Shown piece after piece: positions 17,639-26,758 of a DNA stretch of 64,000 bases (positions are counted from its first letter, which is position 1; each line of letters starts with the position of its first letter). Under the pieces are notes generated by a model. It ran no database searches, was not told where the DNA came from, and saw only the letters and a list, made by a program, of their open reading frames with translations. This stretch comes from Bacillota bacterium. Its GTDB lineage: Bacteria > Bacillota > Clostridia > DSM-8532. The stretch spans positions 124,001 through 188,000 of the forward strand of contig JAEZTB010000030.1 of assembly GCA_023443745.1 (NCBI GenBank). Reading direction: 5' to 3'. Position numbers and translations under genes: made by a program.

Positions 17639-18658
17639 TTATAGCTGTTTGACGGAGTCTCTTTCAGTAAGCGAGATAGGCAATATGGTCTCCTGCTTGC
17701 CCGAGTGAGTGCCATTGATGGAATTAAAGAGCATCCGAACGGCTTCTTCCCCTTTTTCAGTAATATTCTGATGAACGGTTGAGAGACTCGGCGAGACATA
17801 TTGGGATATGACAAGATCATCAAAGCCTATGATGGAAATATCATCCGGAATTTTTACGTTTCTGTTGTGAAGGCCCTTCATGGCTCCAATGGCAAGAATA
17901 TCTGCTATACAGAAGATTGCCGTTATGTCTGTTTTTTTATTAATTAGCTTGTCGGCCAGCTTTAAACCCGAATCAAAATCTACAGTACCCTCAAATATAT
18001 CCTCGGAATTTATGGGCAATCCGTATTCCTTAAGGGCATCCGTAAAGCCGTCAAAGCGCTTCTTGACGACTCCCCCCTCCTTGATACGCCCCGTGAAAAT
18101 GCCTATCCTCCGGTGGCCTTTTTCCAGGAGATGTTTTGTGGCAATATAGCCGCCATAACGGTCATTGATCTGGATATTGTGAAAATAATGGTCGTCAAAA
18201 TAACTGTCAATCAGAACAATGGGAATTTGAGTTTTTTTGACATCACTGAAAAACTGGTCCGGATATGCACCAATGATAATAATACCGTCCAGATTCCTTT
18301 GCTTGGCCAGATTAAAATAGCTTTCATTAGCATCGGTGGCGGATATCAGAACATGATAGCCCTGCATTCTGGCATGAAATTCAATAGAACTCATGATTTC
18401 ACTATAGAAATTGTTGTTAAAGAGCAGTGTACTTCCCGGTTCAGTTTGGGGGATTACAACACCGATGAGCTTTGATTTGTTATTGGCTAAGCCTCTGGCT
18501 GAGAGATTTGGTATGTAATTCAACCTCTCCATGGCTGCGTAAACTCGTGCTTTAGTTTCTTCGCTTATATTTTCCTTGCCATTGAGGACATAGGATATGG
18601 TCGCCGGTGATACATTGGCTTCCCTTGCAACGTCCTTGATGGTAGCTCGGCGTTTCAT
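17639..18658 (-). CDS. LacI-family transcriptional regulator
   Basis: LacI/GalR repressor of 339 residues. The N-terminal helix-turn-helix reads TIKDVAREANVSPATISYVLNG and is followed by the hinge helix and a periplasmic-binding-protein-like effector domain. The start at 18658 (MKRRAT) lies 8 bp after AGGAGG; the upstream start at 18664 is too close. It is the first gene of the minus-strand arm and diverges from the glycosidase/GH65 arm. LacI-type dyads lie downstream of both promoters, which predicts autoregulation plus control of both arms by an imported or intracellular sugar. Confidence 0.88.
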   Translation of the reverse strand: MKRRATIKDVAREANVSPATISYVLNGKENISEETKARVYAAMERLNYIPNLSARGLANNKSKLIGVVIPQTEPGSTLLFNNNFYSEIMSSIEFHARMQGYHVLISATDANESYFNLAKQRNLDGIIIIGAYPDQFFSDVKKTQIPIVLIDSYFDDHYFHNIQINDRYGGYIATKHLLEKGHRRIGIFTGRIKEGGVVKKRFDGFTDALKEYGLPINSEDIFEGTVDFDSGLKLADKLINKKTDITAIFCIADILAIGAMKGLHNRNVKIPDDISIIGFDDLVISQYVSPSLSTVHQNITEKGEEAVRMLFNSINGTHSGKQETILPISLTERDSVKQL

Positions 18659-18681
18659 GGACATGTCCTCCTTTCTTTCGT

Positions 18682-18693
18682 TTAAACGTTTAA
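18682..18693. promoter_or_regulatory. LacI-type operator in the lacI promoter region
   Basis: Perfect 12-bp palindrome TTAAACGTTTAA with the central CG typical of LacI-family operators. It lies just downstream of the lacI -10 element. Confidence 0.7.
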
Positions 18694-18707
18694 GCTATTT
18701 CCCCTTC

Positions 18708-18737
18708 ATTATAGTCTCAGTACTTAAAGGATGTCAA
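18708..18737 (-). promoter_or_regulatory. Promoter of the lacI/ABC/GH31 operon
   Basis: On the minus strand TTGACA (18732-18737) and TATAAT (18708-18713) are separated by 18 bp: a full consensus sigma-A promoter, immediately followed by the operator at 18682-18693. Confidence 0.8.
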
Positions 18738-18802
18738 GACAAATTCACTAAATTATTCTGATATTAATTTCATTATGTCAGCAATTAACACAATATGTCC
18801 AG

Positions 18803-18831
18803 TTGACTCCCATCAATCTTTATGTTAAATT
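18803..18831 (+). promoter_or_regulatory. Promoter of the glycosidase/GH65 arm
   Basis: TTGACT (18803-18808), a 17-bp spacer and TAAATT (18826-18831) point into the 18885 gene. A LacI-type half-conserved dyad follows 14 bp later. Confidence 0.6.
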
Positions 18832-18845
18832 GAGTGTAGATTAAC

Positions 18846-18857
18846 TTAAACGGTTAA
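18846..18857. promoter_or_regulatory. LacI-type operator of the plus-strand arm
   Basis: TTAAACGGTTAA matches the palindrome at 18682-18693 at 11 of 12 positions. It sits about 15 bp downstream of the -10 element, where bound repressor would block initiation. Confidence 0.65.
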
Positions 18858-18884
18858 ACGACTTGTACGAGGCAGGAGGTCACA

Positions 18885-20723
18885 ATGGAAGAAAACAAAA
18901 TTCCAACAGGCAATGAACGCTTGTCAATACCCGATATCAGGGAATCAGACGGCGCTATCTCAGACATAACGTTTTTACATATGGGTGTTAAAGGGCTTAT
19001 TGATATCCGTGGCACCTCAGTTCAACCACTCATGAAACCCCGGATAATGCTCAACGGTCGGCACTGTCCATTGGAAAGCTTATGCTGGAACCGGCTGAAT
19101 CACTGGATTCCTCGTTTTAAAGCCCATTCAGGCGATCTTGAGGTTACAGGCACCATCCTCACCCCTATCGGAGAGCGGGGTTTCATCTATCGCCTGGAGC
19201 TAGCCAACAAGGGAGAAGAGCTCCTTTCGTTATTCGCCGGTTTGGAAGGAATATGGGGTTCCTCATGGCATTGCATCAACGAGGATAAAAGGCTGGACGG
19301 CAAGGCTCATGTCTATCGAAGCGGTTGGAATGAAGGTATTGTCTTTGATTTCAGGTATGGAGTTTCGCTTTTCTCTTTCGCTCCCATGCTTTCATTAAAA
19401 GGATCCATGGATTACCGACAGACAGAGGAAGGTATCTCTTACTCTATCACAGCCCCTATTGACCTTGCGCCCTACGAAACTAAAGCCCTGGACATATTCT
19501 GGGGAATAGGCTTTGAAGAGGTGGCATCCACAACATCCGCCAAAGAAATGCTGCGACAGGGTTATGACTTTGAACTTCAAAACACCTTAAAATGGCTGCA
19601 GAAAAGAAGCTTCCATTTTGATGATCCTTTAATTGATCAGCTTTTTCATGTTAATTTGTTCTTCAACTTCTTCTATGCTTCAGGTATGACGTTGGATACA
19701 GAGGAGATGGTCCTCGTTACCTCCAGAAGCCCTAGGTACTATGTCAGCGCCGCTTACTGGGATCGGGACAGCCTGCTTTGGAGCTTTCCATCCATTTTGC
19801 TTACCGACCTTGCCTATGCCCGCCAAATGCTGGACTACGTCTTTACGCGGCAGATAAAAAATGTGGGCATCCACTCCCGATATATCGACGGCACGGTTTT
19901 AGAGCCAGGCTTTGAGCTAGATGAGCTCTGCGCACCCATTTTGGCAATTTCGGCTTATATTGAGGCAACGGATGACAGGTCTTTTCTGAGAGAAGCCCAT
20001 ATTCAAAAAGGTGTACGCCATATTCTCTCAAGGCTCATGGAGAAAAAACATCCTCATACGGACCTCTTTGAGACCTTTCTTCAGCCTACCGACGATATGC
20101 ATGTTTATCGCTATATCACGTACGACAACGTCCTGGTCTGGCGTATCCTCCTCAATATCGCAAAGCTCTATGACGGTATTTGGGATTCTTCCGAATTAAA
20201 TAGTTATGTGCATCTGGCTGATTCTGTTAAATCAGCTATATATGAGCACTGCGTCAAGACAAAGGATGAAATTAAAAAGTTGTTTGCCTGGTCGGTCGAT
20301 TTGGAAGGCCGCTATGATATCTACGACGAACCTCCGGGAAGCCTCCAGCTCCTCCCATATTACGGCTTCCTGAGCCATGAGGATGAAATCTTTAAAAATA
20401 CAGTGGACGTCATCAGGAGCGCAGATTACCCCTACTCCTTTGCCAACTCTCCCATACCGGAAATAGGCTGCCCCCATGCACCCCATCCCTGGATTTTAAG
20501 CCTGGCCAACAGCCTTCTCCTGGGCCGTGTTTCTCAAAGCCTTGATATTCTCCGAAGGATAAAAATGGATAATCTTATTGCTTGCGAAAGTGTGGATGAG
20601 AATACGGGAGAATGTATGACAGGAGCGGCTTTTGCGACTTGCGCAGGTTTTTTTGCCTATGGACTTTATAAGGCCTTTTACAAGGAGCCCTCTGATGATT
20701 CTTCTTCGAAGTCTAAAAATTAA
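18885..20723 (+). CDS. (alpha/alpha)6-barrel glycosidase, family unassigned (GH125/GH15-like)
   Basis: Cytosolic protein of 612 residues. An N-terminal beta-rich half (about 1-225) is followed by a helical half with the look of a six-hairpin glycosidase: YYVSAAYWDRDSLLWSFP near 285 and the acidic stretch ELDELCAPILAISAYIEATDD near 345. That second stretch resembles the ELDSLC region of GH125 exo-mannosidases, and DRDSLLW resembles the WLRDS-type motif, but I cannot assign a family. AGGAGG lies 6 bp before the ATG. It is cotranscribed with the GH65 gene 17 bp downstream under the LacI dyad, so it probably trims the same oligosaccharide. Confidence 0.6.
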   Translation: MEENKIPTGNERLSIPDIRESDGAISDITFLHMGVKGLIDIRGTSVQPLMKPRIMLNGRHCPLESLCWNRLNHWIPRFKAHSGDLEVTGTILTPIGERGFIYRLELANKGEELLSLFAGLEGIWGSSWHCINEDKRLDGKAHVYRSGWNEGIVFDFRYGVSLFSFAPMLSLKGSMDYRQTEEGISYSITAPIDLAPYETKALDIFWGIGFEEVASTTSAKEMLRQGYDFELQNTLKWLQKRSFHFDDPLIDQLFHVNLFFNFFYASGMTLDTEEMVLVTSRSPRYYVSAAYWDRDSLLWSFPSILLTDLAYARQMLDYVFTRQIKNVGIHSRYIDGTVLEPGFELDELCAPILAISAYIEATDDRSFLREAHIQKGVRHILSRLMEKKHPHTDLFETFLQPTDDMHVYRYITYDNVLVWRILLNIAKLYDGIWDSSELNSYVHLADSVKSAIYEHCVKTKDEIKKLFAWSVDLEGRYDIYDEPPGSLQLLPYYGFLSHEDEIFKNTVDVIRSADYPYSFANSPIPEIGCPHAPHPWILSLANSLLLGRVSQSLDILRRIKMDNLIACESVDENTGECMTGAAFATCAGFFAYGLYKAFYKEPSDDSSSKSKN

Positions 20724-20740
20724 ATGACAGGTGGTTTTAT

Positions 20741-22933
20741 ATGCATATTCAATATCATGCTGACAGTATCTCTACCAATAGCCCTGAAACCAATGATTTA
20801 ATAGAGAGTCTCTTCTTTCAAGGCAACGGATATATGGGCGCCAGGGGCTATTCCTGTGAAGATCAGAGTGTTCGTCCCCATCAAAAGGGCCATTATATGG
20901 CGGGGGTATTTGACCAATTAAAGCAGGGCATTACCGACATGGTCAACACACCCAATTTTCTTGGCCTTACCGTGAAAGTCGGAGAGCAATCTTTGGACAC
21001 AGCCTCCATAAGCACTTTCTGTCAGAAGCTCCATCTCTTCGATGGTGTTTTGACACGGGAATATGTGGCCGCTTTTGGGGATAAACACCTTCAAGTTAAG
21101 TTTTCCCGCTTCCTAAGCCTCTCCGACGTTCATACAGCTGCCATACGTCTGGAATTAATGCCATTGGATTTTGAGGGTGAGTTTACAATAACCGCATCCA
21201 TAGACGCGTCAAGCTGCAACCTTCCCATTTCGGATGATCAGGTTAAAAAGAATGTTGAAACAATACAATATCTGGAGCATCTTTCTTCTTCCCTTCTCGA
21301 GAGCGGCTGCCTGATGACTTTTCGGACCAAGGCTACAAATATCGGCCTTGTACAGGCTTTTAGAATGATGTTTTCTGAGAACATTCAAATCCTCACCCAG
21401 CAAAGCAGCTCAACTGAGAACGGACTGGATTATCATCTTTCTTTTCATGGGAAACCGGGAGAACCCTATATTCTGGATAAGCTCATCACTGTTTTTACAA
21501 GCCGCGATGTACCGGAAGGTCAAGTTCAGGCTGAAGCATTGAAGCGATTAAGCCTAAATATGGAGAAGGGCTTTGGGTGCCTTCTGTCAGAGAACCAAAA
21601 GGAATGGGCCAGACGCTGGGAAACCTCCGATATTGTTATTACTGGCGATGAAAGAGCCCAATGCGCCATACGCTACTCCATTTTTCAATTGATCGGGAAT
21701 AATGCCTGTGAAGATAAAGGTGCGAGCATCGGCGCCAGAGGCCTTACCCACGCCCGATATAAAGGCTGTTATTTTTGGGATACTGAAATTTTCATGCTTC
21801 CTTTCTATACCTATACTAATCCGGAAGCAGCCAGAAATCTCCTGCTTTATCGATATCACACCCTGAATGCCGCCAGGGAACATGCAAAAAAAATGTCCTC
21901 AAAAGGAGCACGCTACCCATGGATGGCTTCCTTTGACGGCAGTGAGCAGTGCGAGAGCTGGGATATTGGCGCTTGCGAGGTTCATGTAACGGCTGATATC
22001 GTCTTTGCAATGGATCAATATATTCGTATAACCGGGGATACACAATTTTTACTGGATTATGCCGCGGAGATTTATCTCGATACAGCTCGTTTTTGGGAAA
22101 GCCGTTTTACCTATGACGAAAGGCATGACCGGTATAACATGCTTTTTGTAAAAGGGCCTGACGAATATTGCGGCGCAACCCAGAACAATACCTATACCAA
22201 CAGGATGGCCGTCTATAATCTCATTCTGGCTTTGGATACACTGACGTTTTTGAAGGATCACCATACCGATGTCCATCAGGCGCTGTTACACAAACTTGAT
22301 CTTGAAAAGGACGAACTGATAAAGTGGGAGGACATCGTACAAAAGGCAGTTATCCCTTACGATGAGGAAAAAGGCCTCTATCTTCAGGATGAAACCTTCA
22401 TGCTTTTAGAACCTCTGGATATATCAAGCACAAAAACAGACAATATCCCCCTGTACCACAGGATCTGCTTTGACAGACTCCAGCGCTATCGTGTAATCAA
22501 GCAGGCTGATCTGGTGCTTCTCATGGCACTTTTCCCCCGGGAATTTACATATCAGCAGAAAAAAACAGCCTGGGACTTCTATGAGCCCATTACCCTCCAT
22601 GACTCTACATTAAGCTATGGCATTCACGCTCTGCTCGCCGCCAGCCTGGGTGAAAATGATAAGGCCTTGGACTACCTTAATAAAAGCTTGTATCTAGATC
22701 TTGAAAACATCATGGATAATACGGGAACAGAGGGACTTCATCTGGCTGCGTTTGGTGCGACCTGGCAGGCTGTGATCCTTGGCTTTGCAGGGCTAAATCT
22801 GGCGGATGATACCCCGAAGGCTTCTCCCAACCTGCCGGAAGGATGGGAAGAATTGCGTTTTACTTTTTATCATAAAGGGAGAAAATGGCATGCTGCAGCA
22901 GATAAGAACGGCAGCGTCATAACAGCTCTTTAA
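20741..22933 (+). CDS. Glycoside hydrolase family 65 disaccharide phosphorylase
   Basis: GH65 inverting phosphorylase of 730 residues, acting on an alpha-linked glucose disaccharide with release of beta-glucose 1-phosphate. The family signature GARGLTHARYKGCYFWDTEIF starts near 331, and the general acid Glu475 lies in GPDEYCGATQNNTYTN. Length and layout (N-terminal beta-sandwich, then (alpha/alpha)6 barrel) match maltose, kojibiose, nigerose and trehalose phosphorylases, and which of these it is cannot be told. It is the second gene of the LacI-controlled arm. No beta-phosphoglucomutase gene, a common companion, is present here. Confidence 0.85.
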   Translation: MHIQYHADSISTNSPETNDLIESLFFQGNGYMGARGYSCEDQSVRPHQKGHYMAGVFDQLKQGITDMVNTPNFLGLTVKVGEQSLDTASISTFCQKLHLFDGVLTREYVAAFGDKHLQVKFSRFLSLSDVHTAAIRLELMPLDFEGEFTITASIDASSCNLPISDDQVKKNVETIQYLEHLSSSLLESGCLMTFRTKATNIGLVQAFRMMFSENIQILTQQSSSTENGLDYHLSFHGKPGEPYILDKLITVFTSRDVPEGQVQAEALKRLSLNMEKGFGCLLSENQKEWARRWETSDIVITGDERAQCAIRYSIFQLIGNNACEDKGASIGARGLTHARYKGCYFWDTEIFMLPFYTYTNPEAARNLLLYRYHTLNAAREHAKKMSSKGARYPWMASFDGSEQCESWDIGACEVHVTADIVFAMDQYIRITGDTQFLLDYAAEIYLDTARFWESRFTYDERHDRYNMLFVKGPDEYCGATQNNTYTNRMAVYNLILALDTLTFLKDHHTDVHQALLHKLDLEKDELIKWEDIVQKAVIPYDEEKGLYLQDETFMLLEPLDISSTKTDNIPLYHRICFDRLQRYRVIKQADLVLLMALFPREFTYQQKKTAWDFYEPITLHDSTLSYGIHALLAASLGENDKALDYLNKSLYLDLENIMDNTGTEGLHLAAFGATWQAVILGFAGLNLADDTPKASPNLPEGWEELRFTFYHKGRKWHAAADKNGSVITAL

Positions 22934-23014
22934 AATATACTTACATAAAACAAGTGGAAAAATTTTCATGATGCTGTTAAAATTATGATAAATTGATACA
23001 AGGGAGACAGGATT

Positions 23015-24196
23015 GTGAAAAGAATTCTTTGTGGGACTCTATGTATTTTGATGCTAGCTGGATGCAGTGAGAAAAATATGACGTATCCTAAAGCAATAAA
23101 TACCTCTGAAGTATCGCGTACAGTGAAATTAGAACCGCCACCGATTGATGTGGATTATGTAGATGTGGTTCGCTATCCCCATAGATACAACGGAGAAAGA
23201 ATTCGAGTATCAGGAAAGGTTTATGCAGATATTACAGCAAGTGAACCTATAGAATTTCGTGACAGAGCTTTTCAACCGGACGTGTTGGAGTCTCGTGTGT
23301 TTAATATTCAATTACCGGAAAGTATGAAAACAAATAGACATGGATTCAATAACGAAAACTTTATCACCGTTTCTGGTTTATGGTCAAGTAATGGTTATCA
23401 TTCACGACTAGAAAACACCGTTATTGAAACAAGGGGTGATGAGGCACAAGCAGAGGTAGAAAAGTATCAAAAACTTTGGGAAGAAAAAAAATTAGATTTG
23501 GCAAAGAACATTAATTTGATTGATTACATGGAGATCGATCAAAATTCGGAGCAATATAAAGGCGAGTACATTCGAATTTCTGGAAAGCTAAGCATAGAGG
23601 AATCTAAAAATAGGAAAATCTATAGATTTATGAATCGAAGGAACAATACTCAAGAGGTTTCTTTCCAATTTGCTGAGTATCCAGAAAGCATTGAAAAGAT
23701 TAATGCACTTTCTGACGGAGACTCCCTCATTATATCTGGCTATTATAATGGGAATTCCACATTGCAAGATGTTTATATTGAAGCATACGGACAAGATCTC
23801 GAAGATGTCAGGGAAGCTGATGAAAACTGGGAAAATCAATATAATGAAAGCAGAAAAAGCTTTATAGAAGAAAGTAAATCTTTCCCCTATAAGGATATTT
23901 GTCGTAACCCGAAAAAATATGAAAATGAAAAACTCTCCTTTACAGGAGAGGTTATTCAAACTAATGATGCAATCTTTCATCAGATATTGTTAATTAGCAC
24001 TTCATATGATGGCGAGAATATTGTTTATGTGGAATACAAAGGAGAGGAGTATACTGATGCGCGTATTTTGGTAGGGGATGAGATAACAGTTTATGGGATA
24101 TTTGAAAAACTGACATCATATACGACCGTCCTAGGAACAAATAATACAGTTCCGTACCTAGAAGCGATATACACAGTAAATCATTCGGTAGATTGA
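23015..24196 (+). CDS. Lipoprotein with three OB-fold-like repeats
   Basis: Secreted lipoprotein of 393 residues with a GTG start behind GGGAG. The signal peptide ends in the lipobox LMLAGCS. The mature part carries three copies of a roughly 100-residue unit starting with a motif like YPHRYNGERIRVSGKV (near 55), SEQYKGEYIRISGKL (near 180) and NPKKYENEKLSFTGEV (near 295). Such units are compatible with tRNA_anti-like OB-folds. The gene is visibly richer in A+T and in AAA/GAA codons than its neighbours, hinting at separate origin. I do not recognise a function. Confidence 0.7.
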   Translation: MKRILCGTLCILMLAGCSEKNMTYPKAINTSEVSRTVKLEPPPIDVDYVDVVRYPHRYNGERIRVSGKVYADITASEPIEFRDRAFQPDVLESRVFNIQLPESMKTNRHGFNNENFITVSGLWSSNGYHSRLENTVIETRGDEAQAEVEKYQKLWEEKKLDLAKNINLIDYMEIDQNSEQYKGEYIRISGKLSIEESKNRKIYRFMNRRNNTQEVSFQFAEYPESIEKINALSDGDSLIISGYYNGNSTLQDVYIEAYGQDLEDVREADENWENQYNESRKSFIEESKSFPYKDICRNPKKYENEKLSFTGEVIQTNDAIFHQILLISTSYDGENIVYVEYKGEEYTDARILVGDEITVYGIFEKLTSYTTVLGTNNTVPYLEAIYTVNHSVD

Positions 24197-24197
24197 A

Positions 24198-25634
24198 TCA
24201 TAACAGCTCTTTAAGCACTTTCTCCTCAGCTTCATCCTGCATCCCGGCCCTTCGTTTTTCCAGAAAAGTTACAAGCCTCTGGTGAACAGCAGGCGTTATC
24301 TTGTATCGAAGCGCAAAAGCAATACCTATAAGCAAAAACACGACCGGTGCAAAGGACAATACGACACGCATAGCCAGGATAGCCGAGTCAGGCTGAATCT
24401 GAGCAATATTTGTAAGCCTGCCGTTCACTACCTGCGCGACAGGCTTTAAATATCCCGCCGCACTTAGAGCTACCATCAGTAAAGCTGAGGCAATGGCCAA
24501 AGCAAGCTTGCGGATAAAGGTATTGAGACCTACAAAGATGCCCTCACGGCGATCACCATAGTACAATTCTCCAACATCGGCCACATCTCCGGACATGGTG
24601 TGCGGTGTGAGCTCCAGACCTGACATGCCCATACCCATAATAACGGTAATCAAGACAACCATAGCCTGGGGTGTTTCCGGTCCAACACTAAAGAAAGCCA
24701 AAGAACCCATAATCCAGATGAAAGCGCCTGCCATATACACCTTTGATTTCCCGAAGCGTCCCAGCCAGGTATAGAAGGGCAACGCCGCTATTTGGGCCAG
24801 GAATAAAGCTCCCAATATGACAGGGAGTTCAAGAGGACGCTTTAGATAATAGGTCACGGCATATACGAATACCGATAAAACGATGTCCATAGACAGGTAG
24901 GTAATGAGAGACATGACCATATAATAGCGGTAGCTCTTAACGGCCAGAGGATCTTTTATGATGGATTTAAAATCGAAATCAATTTTATTCTGTCGACACT
25001 CCATGTGTTCTCTTGAAAAAAGTGCCGTTATTAACAGCCCTATGCCGAATAGTCCTCCAAAAACAGCACCCATAACCAAATAGCCCTTTTGCACATCATC
25101 TCCGAAGGAGTCTATTATCATTTCAGGCACTATAGCACAAACGAGGGATGCTAAAATATACATAGTGATACGTACGGCATTTATTCTTGTCCGTTCGTGA
25201 TAATCCGAGGTTAATTCCTCCCCAAGGCAGGAATAGGGTATCATAATTAAAGTCTGCACCAAGCAAAAAAAGCTATAGGCTAAAAGCGCAATCAAGAACC
25301 TTGATATTTCACTTTCTACGGGGGGGCTATACCATAAAAAGAGCATCGATAAAATGATAGCCGGCACTCCGGCTAGAATATACGGACGTCTTCTCCCCAA
25401 CCGGCCTTTTGTATGATCGGTTATGTACCCCATGACGGGATCGGCACATGCATCAAGAATTGTTCCTATGAGAAAAATCGGGGCTGCCATTGCAGGGTCA
25501 AGTCTCACAGCATCGGTGAGAAAATAGGCATAGAATAGATTGATAATGTTGAAAGCGCCTCCGCCGTTAATATCTCCAACGGCAAAAGCAAGTATTGACC
25601 AAATTCGAAGCTTTCCTTGCTTCAGTTGATTCAT
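24198..25634 (-). CDS. GPH-family sugar:cation symporter (MelB-like)
   Basis: Twelve-helix transporter of the glycoside-pentoside-hexuronide:cation symporter family, 478 residues. The N-terminal helix and first loop (FYAYFLTDAVRLDP, then DACADPVMGYITDHTKGRLGRRRPY) are the diagnostic MelB-type cation-site and loop 2-3 signature. The start at 25634 follows GGAGG; the upstream ATG at 25646 overlaps that site. Sugar unknown; the surrounding genes suggest a glucoside. Confidence 0.85.
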   Translation of the reverse strand: MNQLKQGKLRIWSILAFAVGDINGGGAFNIINLFYAYFLTDAVRLDPAMAAPIFLIGTILDACADPVMGYITDHTKGRLGRRRPYILAGVPAIILSMLFLWYSPPVESEISRFLIALLAYSFFCLVQTLIMIPYSCLGEELTSDYHERTRINAVRITMYILASLVCAIVPEMIIDSFGDDVQKGYLVMGAVFGGLFGIGLLITALFSREHMECRQNKIDFDFKSIIKDPLAVKSYRYYMVMSLITYLSMDIVLSVFVYAVTYYLKRPLELPVILGALFLAQIAALPFYTWLGRFGKSKVYMAGAFIWIMGSLAFFSVGPETPQAMVVLITVIMGMGMSGLELTPHTMSGDVADVGELYYGDRREGIFVGLNTFIRKLALAIASALLMVALSAAGYLKPVAQVVNGRLTNIAQIQPDSAILAMRVVLSFAPVVFLLIGIAFALRYKITPAVHQRLVTFLEKRRAGMQDEAEEKVLKELL

Positions 25635-25706
25635 CGATACCTCCATTGATATTAATATATAACACTATTATATGATAAAAATATTACAGCTCACCACCAT
25701 CAATTT

Positions 25707-25959
25707 TTGCTAGCAATAAGGATATCTGGCATGTTTCTAAAGTCAGTAAAAACTGTAAAGAGCTATCCTTCAGCTGAGCTTGAGAAAATGATTATTGAAA
25801 TTCAAAACCTCGAGAAAGGTCCTCTGTATCAGTATATCCGTGAAGGTATAGACGACGGTTCAATAAGAAATGATATGTCCGCAGAGGGTATGCATCTGTG
25901 ATAACGTAGATTTTGATGAACTATTCAGAGAGATAATCCTGACAGGAATACGAACATAG
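25707..25959 (+). pseudogene. Remnant of a TetR-family regulator (C-terminal part)
   Basis: A 64-codon frame (SYPSAELEKMIIEIQ..., EGIDDGSIRNDM) looks like the ligand-binding C-terminus of a TetR regulator. After a stop at about 25901 a neighbouring frame continues the same domain as VDFDELFREIILTGIRT and ends at 25959. The DNA-binding N-terminus is missing. This is a decayed gene fragment; it may once have controlled the divergent symporter. Confidence 0.55.
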
Positions 25960-25963
25960 TCAT

Positions 25964-26758
25964 TTACCCTAACAGCATTCTGTCATGATTCAGGCTTTCA
26001 CCGCTTTTTTCCTCAAATCGAGCAACCAACCGGTCTACCGTAAGGCCCTTCTTTTCTTCTCCCGTTGCGTCAAAGACAATACGCCCCTCATGCATCATGA
26101 TAATTCTGGAACCCAGATCAAGGGCAGCTTTCATATTATGAGTCACCATCAGGGTGGAGATTCTTTCTTCCTCCACAAGGCTTCTCGTCAATTCCAGCAC
26201 CTTTTTGGCCGTTCCGGGGTCCAAAGCGGCTGTATGCTCATCCAACAGCAGTAATTTGGGCTTTACAATAGTGGCCATAAGGAGTGTCAGAGCTTGGCGC
26301 TGTCCTCCTGACAAAAGGCCTACCTTGCTTTTCATGCGGTTCTCAAGGCCCAATCCGAAATGCGAAAGCTTTTCTCTGAAGATTTCCGCATCCTTACGGT
26401 TCAGTCCTGCTTTTAAATTTCTGGATTTGTCCTTACAGTAGGCAATGGCCAAATTTTCTTCGATGGTCATGTCAAAGGCCGTACCCTTTAATGGATCCTG
26501 AAAGACCCGGCCTATCATATTGGATCGTTTATATTCAGGCACTCGCGTGATATCATGGCCATTTAGCGAGATGGTGCCGTTGTCCATTGGATAAACACCC
26601 GCTATACAGTTTAAAAGCGTGGATTTTCCCGCTCCGTTGCCGCCGATAATGGTTGCAAATTCTCCTTCAGCCATGAAAAGGGTAACATCCTTTAAGGCAA
26701 CCCGCTCATTGACCGTGCCCCGTGAAAATACCTTTGCTGCGCCACTTAATTCAAGCAT
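25964..26758 (-). CDS. trpZ: ABC transporter ATP-binding protein, predicted tryptophan importer
   Basis: ATPase of about 264 residues: Walker A GGNGAGKST, signature LSGGQRQALT, Walker B LLLLDEHTAALD and the His of the switch region VTHNM. The start at 26758 lies 8 bp after GGAGG; this makes an 8-bp overlap with the permease gene. Last gene of a three-gene cassette behind a T-box; the family is the former uncharacterised COG1101 type, known in T-box-controlled TrpXYZ systems. Confidence 0.75.
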   Translation of the reverse strand: MLELSGAAKVFSRGTVNERVALKDVTLFMAEGEFATIIGGNGAGKSTLLNCIAGVYPMDNGTISLNGHDITRVPEYKRSNMIGRVFQDPLKGTAFDMTIEENLAIAYCKDKSRNLKAGLNRKDAEIFREKLSHFGLGLENRMKSKVGLLSGGQRQALTLLMATIVKPKLLLLDEHTAALDPGTAKKVLELTRSLVEEERISTLMVTHNMKAALDLGSRIIMMHEGRIVFDATGEEKKGLTVDRLVARFEEKSGESLNHDRMLLG

